From contig NZ_CP150170.1 of NCBI RefSeq assembly GCF_037963865.1, forward strand, positions 7,068,001 to 7,132,000: a stretch of 64,000 nt of DNA, written 5' to 3'. Shown here piece after piece: positions 34,932 through 43,357 of the stretch (position 1 is the stretch's first letter; the number at the start of each line of letters is the position of its first letter). The position numbers were made by a program, and so were the translations under genes. This DNA is from Paenibacillus sp. FSL R10-2734. GTDB lineage: Bacteria; Bacillota; Bacilli; Paenibacillales; Paenibacillaceae. Under the pieces are notes generated by a model. It was not told where the DNA came from. It did no database searches and saw only the letters and a program-made list of their open reading frames with translations.

Positions 34932-36242
34932 TTGGCTAAGGAAAGCTTTGATAAAGAAATACAGTTTCTACGAATGCTGGTGCTTACGAGCGGGGCATTC
35001 AGCAGACAACAGTTCGCAGACAGATTGGGCATTTCCGTTCACACCTTTGATAAAACGATCCGACGACTCAAACAAGTAGCTAGCTCCACGCACCAGCACT
35101 TGGCGGATGAACAGAGCAGGGAATTTTCCGAGACCTTTCGCCTCAGATATTATGACTCCACCGATCCATTACTCTTATTTCTATTTCGCGCCAAATCCGT
35201 AAAGGAATCTGAAAGTCAGCGAGTCTCACTGCTTCTTGGTGCGATGAATGGACATGCCTTGACTGCGAAAGATTTATTGGAGAGGTGCTGCAGCAGTTTA
35301 CCTTCCGATCTACCTATGCCTGACGAAAAGACCATTCGGTCGGATCTCAAATACTTGGAGGAGGTCGGAGTCATTAAAAGAGAGCCGGGACCTCGCCCGT
35401 ACCGGTATCGAATCCAAGACGACTTGATTCGAAGCTTATTGGATGAAGAGCTTATCGATTTATATGATTTTGTAGATGTGATGGCGAACACTCAAGTCCC
35501 TTCCGTTCAAGGATATTTACTCCGTGATGGATTGAAAAAGCATCTTCTCCGCAATCAAGTTGAGCGGCATGCCGTAGAACCATTTTTATATAAGTATCAC
35601 TATTACTCGAGGATTTTGGATGAGGCGCATCTGTTTACACTTCTTCATGCCATGCGTCATCGCTGCAAAGTCAGGTTTCTGTATTTTTCACCGAAGTCTG
35701 AGAAAAGCTACGCATCCAAAAACACCAATCCCCTGTTTGAACGTGAACCAGAGGGCAAAGCTGAAAAGGTGGTTCCACTTAAAATTGTGTACGATCATCA
35801 ATATGGAAGATGGTATTTGCTTTCCTATGATAGACAGGGTATTCGGAAATACCGGATGGAAGGAATTACGCAAATCGAAGAAGCTGAACCTGTGGATGAG
35901 ATCTGGTACGACGAAAAGAATAAAGAACTTGCCGAGAAGATTAGGTACAGTTGGTTGATAGATACTGGCCGGCCGGTGACCGTACGTGTCCGGTTTTTTA
36001 ATCCGGGAGGTTCGGAACCGAACTTCATCAAGGAACGGGTACTCTTGCAGGGACAATGGGGGGAAATTGTGTTTGAGGATGAACATTCGTTTATTTATGA
36101 AATCATCGTAAACGGGGTTACTGAAATTAAGCCATGGCTGCGTAGCTTCGGTTCTAGCTGCGAGGTTCTGGAGCCCGCTTCGTTTCGCCAGGAAATCATT
36201 GCAGAATGGAAGGAGATTCAAGCTTACTATGAATCTGTTTGA
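34932..36242 (+). CDS. WYL-domain transcriptional regulator 1
   Basis: A 436-residue protein starting at TTG 34932, which has GGAGG seven bases upstream; the ATG at 34896 has no ribosome site and lies in a -10. N-terminal HTH (FSRQQFADRLGISVHTFDKT), a second winged HTH near residue 145 (TIRSDLKYLEEVGVIKR), then a WYL ligand-sensing domain (about 235-330; KVRFLYFSP, GRWYLLSYDRQGIRKYRMEGI) and a C-terminal extension. WYL proteins bind nucleic acid or nucleotide ligands and regulate defence and repair genes. It is divergent from the tRNA-like RNA/slipin unit and overlaps WYL gene 2 by 14 bases. Confidence 0.88.
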   Translation: MAKESFDKEIQFLRMLVLTSGAFSRQQFADRLGISVHTFDKTIRRLKQVASSTHQHLADEQSREFSETFRLRYYDSTDPLLLFLFRAKSVKESESQRVSLLLGAMNGHALTAKDLLERCCSSLPSDLPMPDEKTIRSDLKYLEEVGVIKREPGPRPYRYRIQDDLIRSLLDEELIDLYDFVDVMANTQVPSVQGYLLRDGLKKHLLRNQVERHAVEPFLYKYHYYSRILDEAHLFTLLHAMRHRCKVRFLYFSPKSEKSYASKNTNPLFEREPEGKAEKVVPLKIVYDHQYGRWYLLSYDRQGIRKYRMEGITQIEEAEPVDEIWYDEKNKELAEKIRYSWLIDTGRPVTVRVRFFNPGGSEPNFIKERVLLQGQWGEIVFEDEHSFIYEIIVNGVTEIKPWLRSFGSSCEVLEPASFRQEIIAEWKEIQAYYESV

Positions 36243-37053
36243 GAAAATATTCAATCACCAGATCATTTCCCGATTGGAGGATTCCGGTACTTTCATGATC
36301 ACTTCGCACGAACGGGCCTGGCTGAAGACGATGCTGGAGCATCCCTCGGCAGCTGATGCTTTCACTGCGGATACTATGGACAAGCTACGTACTGCCCTTG
36401 AGTCGGAACAGGGGATGGATATTTCAAATCATTTGATTGAAAAAGCCCGTACGCTAGAAAAGCAGGTCTACCACCCTCTTCTGCGATCTTTGCGTCGGCA
36501 CATCATGAATAAAACGGGCATTCTTATAACTTACGCGGTTAAGGGTGACCGTATTAATAAGGATCATTTGGGGTTTCCGTATAAGCTGGAATACTCCATG
36601 GTCAAAAGAGAATGGTATTTGCTCTGGTATCACACTAGGCATCACTCCTTGATGAGTACCCGGCTAAAGAAGATCCAGTCCGTCACATCAGAACCAATCG
36701 AACCCTCAGCAGCAGAGAACATTCTAAGGAAGATCGGAAAAACGCTTGAATCGCGCAAAACCGAAGTCATCATTGAAATTGTCCGCGTTTATAACGCAGA
36801 GCTATCCCGTATTCTATACGCCTTCTCCAGCTTTGAAAAAAATGTTGAGTATGACACGGAGAAGGATACCTATCGAGTCAGAGTTTCTCTGCTTGGGGAT
36901 GAGCTCGAGTATTTACTTTCCAAGATACGTTTTCTTGGAAAGCGGGTTTGGGTGGTCGAAGGCGATTATTTGAAAAGACGGATGCTCGAATCCTCTTCAA
37001 AAGCTTTAGAGCGTTATGGAATCATACCAACCGATGAAGAACTCTCTTCGTAA
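36229..37053 (+). CDS. WYL-domain protein 2
   Basis: A 274-residue partner of the preceding regulator. A WYL domain (about 95-165; ILITYAVKG, YKLEYSMVKREWYLLWYHTR, RLKKIQSV) is followed by a C-terminal extension; the N-terminal 90 residues are helical and lack an obvious HTH. The two proteins probably act together, with DNA binding supplied by the first. ATG at 36229 is chosen; a TTG in the same frame at 36199 is an alternative. Ends before a strong bidirectional terminator. Confidence 0.85.
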   Translation: MNLFEKIFNHQIISRLEDSGTFMITSHERAWLKTMLEHPSAADAFTADTMDKLRTALESEQGMDISNHLIEKARTLEKQVYHPLLRSLRRHIMNKTGILITYAVKGDRINKDHLGFPYKLEYSMVKREWYLLWYHTRHHSLMSTRLKKIQSVTSEPIEPSAAENILRKIGKTLESRKTEVIIEIVRVYNAELSRILYAFSSFEKNVEYDTEKDTYRVRVSLLGDELEYLLSKIRFLGKRVWVVEGDYLKRRMLESSSKALERYGIIPTDEELSS

Positions 37054-37065
37054 TCTGAGACAAAT

Positions 37066-37109
37066 AAGAGTCATGTAGTTAGCAATCTATGCCTACATGA
37101 CTCTTTTGA
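37066..37109. terminator. Bidirectional terminator between WYL operon and PLP gene
   Basis: AAGAGTCATGTAG (37066-37078) pairs perfectly with CTACATGACTCTT (37093-37105). T-rich on the plus side, and ATTTGTC on the minus side. Confidence 0.85.
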
Positions 37110-37117
37110 ATTACCTA

Positions 37118-38080
37118 TTAATATTTGGTCAATATAGTTGTTAATACTTCTCCATCAATGTTGCCTCCGCTTATGACAAGAGCAATGTTAGTTCCACCAA
37201 TTCGTTCTCTGTAATCCATGATGGCTGCAACTGTTGTGGCACTTCCTGCTTCTACAATATATTTCTCTTCTTTGGCCATAAAACTTACAGCTCTAGCGAT
37301 AGAGTTTTCTGATACTGCTATGAAATCATCAACATAATCTTTTGCCATCTCATAACTCAGTTTCCCAACGCCACCAAGAAGAGCATCACACAATGACTCC
37401 TCGTTAGGATATTCTTCATAGAAAATGTTATCTTCGTAAGATTTCAACATAGCAGGACAAGCCTCTGTCTGTACTCCAATAATACGGATAGCTGGATTAA
37501 TCGCTTTAGCCGCAACCGCGATCCCTGTAATAAGACCTCCACCACCTATCGGAACTACTATGGTATCAATATCTTTATTCTGTTCCAGAATTTCAATTGC
37601 AACGGTCCCTTGTCCTCCATAGATTTCTGGATCACTATAGTATGCGTCAATATATGTTAACCCCCGTTCATTAATATACTTCATGCCTAAAGAATGAGCC
37701 TCATCATAGCTTTTACCTAATTGCAATACATCGGCTCCGAAATACTTGATTTTATCTATCTTACTTATGGGAGTACCTAGTGGCACAATTACAATTACAT
37801 TTTTTATTCCTAGGATTGATGCTGCATAGCTTACAGAGCTTCCATGGTTTCCTGAAGAAATTGCTGCTACACCACAGTTTTTTTCTTCTTCAGTTAACGT
37901 CATCATTTTGTTTAAAGCACCTCTGATTTTGAAGCTTTTCGCCCTTTGTTGAGACTCAAGCTTGAAGAAATATCTTCTGTCTTCATCACCTAAATAAAAG
38001 GACTCTTCAAGTGGGGTTCTGTTCACATAGTTCTTGATCCGATCATAAGCTCTTGTCACATTTTCATAATTAAAAGTCAT
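37118..38080 (-). CDS. PLP-dependent threonine dehydratase-like enzyme (EutB-like)
   Basis: A 320-residue fold-type II PLP enzyme. The PLP lysine lies in SFKIRGALNK, the substrate Ser/Asn/Gly loop is ISSGNHGSS, and the phosphate-binding Gly-rich loop is PIGGGGLITG. It is short, lacking the regulatory ACT domain of biosynthetic threonine deaminase, like catabolic serine/threonine or hydroxyaspartate dehydratases. The gene lies 12 bases after an ornithine-cyclodeaminase-like gene. This order matches the EutC-EutB pair of ectoine breakdown, but other ectoine genes are absent, so the substrate may be another beta-hydroxy amino acid. Confidence 0.88.
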   Translation of the reverse strand: MTFNYENVTRAYDRIKNYVNRTPLEESFYLGDEDRRYFFKLESQQRAKSFKIRGALNKMMTLTEEEKNCGVAAISSGNHGSSVSYAASILGIKNVIVIVPLGTPISKIDKIKYFGADVLQLGKSYDEAHSLGMKYINERGLTYIDAYYSDPEIYGGQGTVAIEILEQNKDIDTIVVPIGGGGLITGIAVAAKAINPAIRIIGVQTEACPAMLKSYEDNIFYEEYPNEESLCDALLGGVGKLSYEMAKDYVDDFIAVSENSIARAVSFMAKEEKYIVEAGSATTVAAIMDYRERIGGTNIALVISGGNIDGEVLTTILTKY

Positions 38081-38092
38081 CTCATTCTCTCC

Positions 38093-39097
38093 TTAATTGT
38101 TAAATTCGACACCGAGATCATTTTCTTCTGCACTCTGTAATGCTATTTTCGCTGCGTAGATATCCAAAATCGCCATACCTGTAGCATCAAAAATCGTGAT
38201 TTGCTCATTATCCGTCCTACCATTTATTTTCCCAAGAATTAAATCACCTATTTCACCAGATATATTCTTCTCAGTAATAATGCCCTGTTTAAGAGGGATC
38301 TCTATCTCGCCAACTTGCATACAGTGTTCCTTGTCATCTAAGAAAATACTGGCATTTGAAACAATGCGTGAGTCTATTTCCTGTTTTCCGGCCATATCCG
38401 CACCTATGCAAGAAATATGCGTTCCTTTTTTTATCCACTCCATTTTTATGATCGGTGTTCTTGAAGACGTCACAGTGATGATGATGTCACTATTGCTCAC
38501 TGCATGTTCTAAACAATCCACTGCTTCAAATATAATTGTTCCAGCATCCATCCCAAATTCAGATTGAAGTCTATGGGGTAAGCTATCGACAAAGCTTTTC
38601 AATTTCACTTGATCTCTGGCAGCAATCCTGACTACTTTCAAATTCGGGAGTGCATACAAAGCAGATGCGATTTGATAAATGGCTTGGTTTCCAGATCCTA
38701 CAACAAGCAGATTCTCAGATTCTTTTCTAGCCAAATATTTTGCTCCGATAGCCCCTGAAGCTCCTGTCCGTATTCCTGTAATGAAAGCAGCCTCAGCAAT
38801 CCCTAACGGTTGTCCTGATTCAGCATCAAATACAGTAATTAACCCCATTAAAGTTGGAATATTCTTCTGTTCATTATCAGCAAACCACGTGACTGTTTTA
38901 TGTCCAAACACCTTATCTTTCTTTAGGTAGCCTGATTTAATGTCCATATCTGCCTTGCCTGGAACAAAATCATAAAAAATGGTTGGCCATGTCTCCGTTT
39001 TATGATCACTTTTAGATTTGTAAACTGCTTCAACAAGATCGATTACCTGCTGAACATTCAATACTTTTTTAACATCCTTATCACTTAATATGCGCAT
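38093..39097 (-). CDS. Ornithine cyclodeaminase/mu-crystallin family protein (EutC-like)
   Basis: A 334-residue NAD(P)-dependent protein of the OCD/mu-crystallin family. The Rossmann motif LLVVGSGNQAIYQIASAL is near residue 130, the preceding RTGASGAIGAKYLA is the family's substrate region, and a GADMAGKQEID block follows. Members are ornithine cyclodeaminases, alanine dehydrogenases or imine reductases. First gene of a two-gene operon with the dehydratase-like enzyme; together they could process a diamino or hydroxyamino acid. Its 245-base leader is highly structured. Start at 39097 gives MRILSDKDVKKVLN. Confidence 0.9.
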   Translation of the reverse strand: MRILSDKDVKKVLNVQQVIDLVEAVYKSKSDHKTETWPTIFYDFVPGKADMDIKSGYLKKDKVFGHKTVTWFADNEQKNIPTLMGLITVFDAESGQPLGIAEAAFITGIRTGASGAIGAKYLARKESENLLVVGSGNQAIYQIASALYALPNLKVVRIAARDQVKLKSFVDSLPHRLQSEFGMDAGTIIFEAVDCLEHAVSNSDIIITVTSSRTPIIKMEWIKKGTHISCIGADMAGKQEIDSRIVSNASIFLDDKEHCMQVGEIEIPLKQGIITEKNISGEIGDLILGKINGRTDNEQITIFDATGMAILDIYAAKIALQSAEENDLGVEFNN

Positions 39098-39342
39098 TTG
39101 TTATGACACCTCTATACATTAGAATGGGTTTAAGAAGAAACGGCTTTGCCGTCCTTTTAGGGACGGTATCCGTTTCTTCGAAAAATAGAAGGATAAGTTA
39201 TCGTGTGAAACATATAAATTCTTATATTTTAAAAAAAGGCATTGAATCTCACCCCTCCTATAAATAGGCCCTAATGGGAATGAGATTCAATGCCTTTGTA
39301 AGTTTTTACCCGGGGATAAAAACAAGCATGATATTTATTTGT
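39098..39342 (-). promoter_or_regulatory. Structured leader with terminator hairpin, candidate riboswitch or attenuator
   Basis: From the predicted start near 39342 the minus strand forms three elements: GTTTTTA...TAAAAAC (39302-39323, with CCCGGG inside), a perfect 17-base-pair stem AAAGGCATTGAATCTCA/TGAGATTCAATGCCTTT (39297-39235) followed by a T run (intrinsic terminator), and GAAGAAACGG/CCGTTTCTTC (39179-39134) enclosing CCGTCC/GGACGG just before the start codon. No known riboswitch core was recognised. A terminator well inside a leader suggests regulated readthrough. Confidence 0.6.
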
Positions 39343-39348
39343 AGCAAT

Positions 39349-39377
39349 ATTATATCTAATTACCGTTGAATCTACAA
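39349..39377 (-). promoter_or_regulatory. Promoter of the OCD/dehydratase operon
   Basis: -35 TTGTAG (39377-39372), 17-base spacer, -10 TATAAT (39354-39349). Confidence 0.7.
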
Positions 39378-39529
39378 CAATAATTCATAGCCCTTGAATA
39401 AAGCCTTCGTTCTATACTAAATTCCAAAAAAGAACGGTATTCGCCAACATATTGTGCAACCATCCATAGAAAAAATAGATGCGATACGATACGACATAGC
39501 GCCCTCACATAAGCAAAAGAAATTAATCA

Positions 39530-39559
39530 TTGACACAACACGCAATCTTCTGGGATAAT
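39530..39559 (+). promoter_or_regulatory. Promoter of codBA
   Basis: -35 TTGACA (39530-39535), 18-base spacer, -10 GATAAT (39554-39559); predicted start near 39566. The stretch 39380-39529 upstream shows no other feature. Confidence 0.75.
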
Positions 39560-39565
39560 AATAAA

Positions 39566-39722
39566 AATTTAATCAGATACCTTTAATTCAGTCCCGTGAG
39601 GCTGACAAGGACAGCGGAATGATGATCTATAATAGGGTACGTGTGTGTTTATCACGTCCTTTTATTTCAATGTGATCAGAACGGCTTATTGTCAGGAACT
39701 TGGGCAATAAGCTTTTTTTATT
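39566..39722 (+). promoter_or_regulatory. PyrR-type pyrimidine attenuator with terminator
   Basis: The 5' leader contains CCTTTAATTCAGTCCCGTGAGGCTGACAAGG-like sequence (39580-39610): a stem-loop whose GTCCCGTGAGGC core fits the PyrR anti-antiterminator binding loop. Downstream, GCTTATTG (39684-39691) pairs with CAATAAGC (39705-39712) followed by seven T, an intrinsic terminator. High UMP would favour termination before codBA. The gene content downstream (cytosine salvage) supports the call. Confidence 0.75.
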
Positions 39723-39836
39723 GCTCAGCAACCTAAATGGTATGCGTTTGTTCTATGACATGAGTGAACTCAGCATTCAATGCAGCTGTATTTCCCTAAG
39801 GTATCCATCACAACTAGATCTGATGGAGGATTGTAC

Positions 39837-41093
39837 ATGGAAAAAGTAGATTTGGAATTTTCATTACAGGCAGTACCGCAAGCACATCGTAATGGTTTTT
39901 GGAAGATTCTCGCTGTTATGCTCGGGTTCACATTCTTCTCGGCAAGTATGTGGTCGGGCGGAGCACTTGGAGCTGGACTGGATTTCACAACCTTTATCTG
40001 GATCGTCTTGGCGGGGAATTTAATTTTAGGCGTTTATACTGGAGCATTGGCGTATATTGCCGCTAAGACTGGATTATCGACACATTTGCTGACCAAATAC
40101 GCTTTTGGTGTGAAAGGCTCTTATCTCTCTTCTCTTCTACTCGGCTTTACTCAGGTTGGCTGGTTCGGGGTCGGTGTTGCGATGTTTGCAGTTCCGGTCT
40201 ATAAGGCAACAGGCATTAATGTATACTTATTGATAGTATTATCAGGAATTCTAATGACAGTAACGGCCATCTACGGGATCAAAGCGCTCGCCATTCTTGG
40301 GGTTATCGCCGTTCCTGCCATCGCGATTCTCGGTAGTTATTCGGTCTTTGAGGCAACCTCAACCGCTGGTGGATTTCAAGGTCTGCTCTCCTTTCAACCG
40401 ACCGAAGCTATGAGTCTTGCCGGAGCGCTGACGATTTGTATCGGTTCATTTATTAGTGGCGGTACACTTACAGCTGACTTTGCACGATTCGCGAAGACTA
40501 CCCGTTCTGCCGTTACAGCTACAGCCATTGCGTTCTTTGTTGGCAATTCACTGATGTTCTTGTTCGGCGCTGTAGGCGCAATCGTATATGGAAAAGCGGA
40601 TATTTCCGATGTAATGATTATGCAGGGCTTGCTGATACCAGCCATTATCGTATTAGGTCTAAATATTTGGACGACGAATGAAAATGCGCTGTACGCATCC
40701 AGCTTGGGATTTACCAGTATTACAAAGCTGCCGAAGAATGCGATTGTTATCTTCAACGGTGCGGTTGGAACGATTACAGCAATGTGGCTGTACAATAACT
40801 TTACTGGGTTTCTGACGCTACTAGGTTCAATTCTGCCATCGATCGGTGCCATTCTACTTGCAGATTTCTTCATCTTGAATCGCGGAAATTATAAGAAGCT
40901 CGAAGAGATGACCTTTAAATCCGTGAACTGGATTGCCATTCTGGCATGGGTCGGCGGCATTATCATTGCGGAGGTCGTACCAGGCATCCCTCCGGTCAAT
41001 GGCTTGATTGGTACAGCAGTACTATACGTAATCGGCATGAAAGTATATCCCATAACATCAAACACATTAAAGTCAGCAAGCAAAGGGGCATAA
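39837..41093 (+). CDS. codB: Cytosine permease, NCS1 family
   Basis: A 418-residue membrane transporter with about 12 helices of the NCS1 family. The N-terminal FSLQAVPQAHRNGFW and the helix GFTFFSASMWSGGALGAGLDF match CodB, and the mid-protein SFISGGTLTADFARFAKTTR and INWTTNEN-like NIWTTNENALYASS segments carry family substrate/sodium-site residues. Start ATG 39837 has GGAGG at nine bases; the frame extends upstream but without a ribosome site. Followed three bases later by cytosine deaminase; it imports cytosine for deamination to uracil. Confidence 0.93.
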   Translation: MEKVDLEFSLQAVPQAHRNGFWKILAVMLGFTFFSASMWSGGALGAGLDFTTFIWIVLAGNLILGVYTGALAYIAAKTGLSTHLLTKYAFGVKGSYLSSLLLGFTQVGWFGVGVAMFAVPVYKATGINVYLLIVLSGILMTVTAIYGIKALAILGVIAVPAIAILGSYSVFEATSTAGGFQGLLSFQPTEAMSLAGALTICIGSFISGGTLTADFARFAKTTRSAVTATAIAFFVGNSLMFLFGAVGAIVYGKADISDVMIMQGLLIPAIIVLGLNIWTTNENALYASSLGFTSITKLPKNAIVIFNGAVGTITAMWLYNNFTGFLTLLGSILPSIGAILLADFFILNRGNYKKLEEMTFKSVNWIAILAWVGGIIIAEVVPGIPPVNGLIGTAVLYVIGMKVYPITSNTLKSASKGA

Positions 41094-41096
41094 ACG

Positions 41097-42365
41097 ATGA
41101 TTATTCAACAAGCAAAGCTTAGAGGAATCGAAGGATTATGGAATTTGGAAATTGTGGATGGCTGTTTTCGAAATATTACACAACAGCCCTTAAGCACAGA
41201 AGGTCACGAAGTAATTGAGGCACATGGTGCGCTGCTTTTGCCACCTTTTATTGAACCACACATCCATCTGGACACAACTTTAACGGCGGGTGAACCGGAA
41301 TGGAATCAAAGCGGAACCCTATTCGAAGGCATTCAACGCTGGTCGCAGCGTAAACAATCCTTGTCCATTGCTGATGTCAAAGATAGATCAAAAAAAGCAC
41401 TTCAATGGCAGGTCGCACAAGGCATTCAGCATGTAAGAACCCATGTGGATGTAACGGATCCTACGCTCACAGCATTAAAAGCCTTGTTGGAAGTAAAGGA
41501 AGAGCTGGCGCCCTATGTGGATATTCAATTAGTCGCTTTTCCACAAGAAGGCATCCTATCCTATCCGAATGGAACCGAGCTGCTTGAAGAGGCGTTGAAG
41601 CTTGGTGCAGATGCTGTAGGAGGAATTCCTCATTTCGAGTTTACGCGTGAATATGGCGTAGATTCCATGAAGCTTGTATTTGATCTGGCAGAGAAATATG
41701 ATCGCCTGATCGATATCCACTGTGATGAAATTGATGATGAGCAATCCAGATTCGTAGAAGTCGTAGCGAAGGAAGCATATGAACGCGGGCTCGGTAGACG
41801 CACAACTGCAAGTCATACAACAGCGATGGGCTCATATAATGATGCCTATGCCTACAAGCTGTTCCGGTTATTAAAAATGTCCGAGATTAATTTCGTATCT
41901 AACCCGCTTGTGAATATCCATCTGCAAGGCAGATTCGATACCTATCCGAAGCGCAGAGGTTTAACACGTGTGAAGGAGCTGCAGGAAGCAGGCCTTAATG
42001 TGTGCTTCGGTCACGATGATATCTTCGACCCATGGTACCCACTTGGAACAGGTAATATGCTGCAAGTGCTTCATATGGGTATTCATGCCTCACAGCTGAT
42101 GGGATATGATCAGATCGTGAACAGCATTGACCTCATTACGAAAAATAGTGCCAGAACGCTGCAAATTGAAGAAACGTACGGAATTGAGGTGGGCAAGCCT
42201 GCTAACTTCATCATTCTAAATGCGGAGAATGAATACGAAGCGATTCGCCAGCAAGCCACCGTCCGTTACTCTGTCCGTCGTGGCCAGGTGATCGCGGAGA
42301 CAAAGCCGCAGGAAACTACAGTAAAGCTCGGCGATCTGGAAGAACGCGTATTGTTTCATAAATAA
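41097..42365 (+). CDS. codA: Cytosine deaminase
   Basis: A 422-residue amidohydrolase-superfamily enzyme. Metal ligands are visible: HIHLD (H55, H57), HCDEIDDEQ near residue 207 (His plus catalytic Glu), HTTAMGSYNDAY near 240, and GHDDIFDPWYPLG near 305 (metal Asp). These match E. coli CodA (H61, H63, H214, E217, D313). It converts cytosine to uracil and ammonia in the cytosol. Cotranscribed with codB behind a PyrR-type attenuator, and ended by a terminator about 20 bases on. Confidence 0.95.
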   Translation: MIIQQAKLRGIEGLWNLEIVDGCFRNITQQPLSTEGHEVIEAHGALLLPPFIEPHIHLDTTLTAGEPEWNQSGTLFEGIQRWSQRKQSLSIADVKDRSKKALQWQVAQGIQHVRTHVDVTDPTLTALKALLEVKEELAPYVDIQLVAFPQEGILSYPNGTELLEEALKLGADAVGGIPHFEFTREYGVDSMKLVFDLAEKYDRLIDIHCDEIDDEQSRFVEVVAKEAYERGLGRRTTASHTTAMGSYNDAYAYKLFRLLKMSEINFVSNPLVNIHLQGRFDTYPKRRGLTRVKELQEAGLNVCFGHDDIFDPWYPLGTGNMLQVLHMGIHASQLMGYDQIVNSIDLITKNSARTLQIEETYGIEVGKPANFIILNAENEYEAIRQQATVRYSVRRGQVIAETKPQETTVKLGDLEERVLFHK

Positions 42366-42385
42366 TAAATTATGTACAATTTTGG

Positions 42386-42437
42386 GAGCTGTCTCCAACG
42401 TCATAAATAATGACGAGGGAGACGGCTCTATTTTATA
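42386..42437 (+). terminator. Intrinsic terminator of codBA
   Basis: GAGCTGTCTCC (42386-42396) pairs with GGAGACGGCTC (42418-42428), with an inner CGTCAT/ATGACG stem, followed by TATTTTATAT. Confidence 0.85.
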
Positions 42438-42446
42438 TATTGGATA

Positions 42447-42479
42447 CGAAAAAAGCTCAAGTGAATAGTAGCTTAAGCT
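42447..42479 (-). terminator. Minus-strand terminator left of the toxin ORF
   Basis: Minus strand AGCTTAAG (42479) pairs with CTTGAGCT (to 42454) around a 10-base loop and is followed by TTTTTTCG. It could end the NERD gene transcript or an antisense RNA covering the small toxin gene. Confidence 0.6.
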
Positions 42480-42594
42480 GAATCACAACAAAAATAACGT
42501 ATCACTATAGCCTCATATAATTAGTATTCAAAATCCCCTCTTTCCTCTCAGTCTATTATATAGAATAATCCCTCTTAGAAAGGAGGGATGCCTT

Positions 42595-42726
42595 GTGACA
42601 GTGTTTGAAGCAATGATGGTTATGCTAACCTTTGGTTCGCTTATTGTAGCGCTACTGTCCAATAAACGCACTAGTTTTTTTGCTTTATTTTCTGTACATG
42701 AAGCTTGCGAATCTCCACATCGGTGA
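42595..42726 (+). CDS. Putative holin-like small toxin (TxpA/BsrG-like)
   Basis: A 43-residue ORF. GTG at 42595 has AAGGAGGG seven bases upstream, an exceptionally strong ribosome site. The protein reads VTVFEAMMVMLTFGSLIVALL then SNKR, one membrane helix followed by basic residues. This is the pattern of putative holin-like toxins (MTVYEALxLMxxFGxxxxxxL), the family of type I toxins TxpA and BsrG. It has a longer tail (to residue 43) than the usual 30-35. Its 3' end overlaps the convergent NERD gene by 56 bases, so the NERD transcript, or a dedicated RNA from the minus strand, would be antisense to the toxin message. Confidence 0.7.
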   Translation: MTVFEAMMVMLTFGSLIVALLSNKRTSFFALFSVHEACESPHR

Positions 42727-43357
42727 TATTGACCTGAAGCAAATGCTCATAAATCGATTGTATTTGCGCCGGAGAGATAGAAGGTTCGGGAGTTCCTGTT
42801 TTTAAACTGAGCAGTTTCCTAGAGATAAACTCACTTAGTTCCACATCATAGACAACCAGTTCGTCCGAGTGGATTTTCCGAAGCTCCGGGTCAATACTAA
42901 ATCGACATCTCATCGTGAATGAAACCATAGAGATAAATTTCACTGCAGCTATACCTTGTATCAGACTCTCGATGGCCTTAATATGTCCATAGTTTTGCTT
43001 CAGCGGATTATACATCTTGTATCGGTTGCTAACTGTCCATTGTTGGTCCGTTCGTCCACCTTTAACTTCACCAGTGTAGTTTTTCGTCTCAATGACAAAT
43101 AAGCAATAAGGGGAAATAACAACATGATCAATTTGGTTGTAACCTGTTCGAGACTTGGAATTAGGAAGCATTAGATCGCTTAACGATTTACACTCTTTAG
43201 GTAGCTGGTCAAGTTGGATATTGATTTTATGCTCGCCTAGCTCTCCAATTCGTGTAGGAGCAACCTTCGGTTTCGGCTTGGAGGTTGGTGCGTTACGCGC
43301 AGCTTGTGGCGGTTTGGATTCGGATCTTTTAAAGAGAGAAAATAGAGTTTTCAGCAT
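42671..43357 (-). CDS. NERD domain protein
   Basis: A 228-residue protein with a NERD (nuclease-related) domain, about residues 45-155: IDHVVISPYCLFVIETKNY contains the D...ExK core of PD-(D/E)XK-like nucleases, followed by GGRTDQQWTV. The N-terminus is a short hydrophobic/basic stretch (MLKTLFSLFKRSE) and a Pro/Lys linker. NERD proteins are widespread in accessory regions, with unproved nuclease activity. Convergent with, and overlapping at its 3' end, the small toxin ORF. Begins the accessory stretch that runs to the right window edge. Confidence 0.85.
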   Translation of the reverse strand: MLKTLFSLFKRSESKPPQAARNAPTSKPKPKVAPTRIGELGEHKINIQLDQLPKECKSLSDLMLPNSKSRTGYNQIDHVVISPYCLFVIETKNYTGEVKGGRTDQQWTVSNRYKMYNPLKQNYGHIKAIESLIQGIAAVKFISMVSFTMRCRFSIDPELRKIHSDELVVYDVELSEFISRKLLSLKTGTPEPSISPAQIQSIYEHLLQVNITDVEIRKLHVQKIKQKN

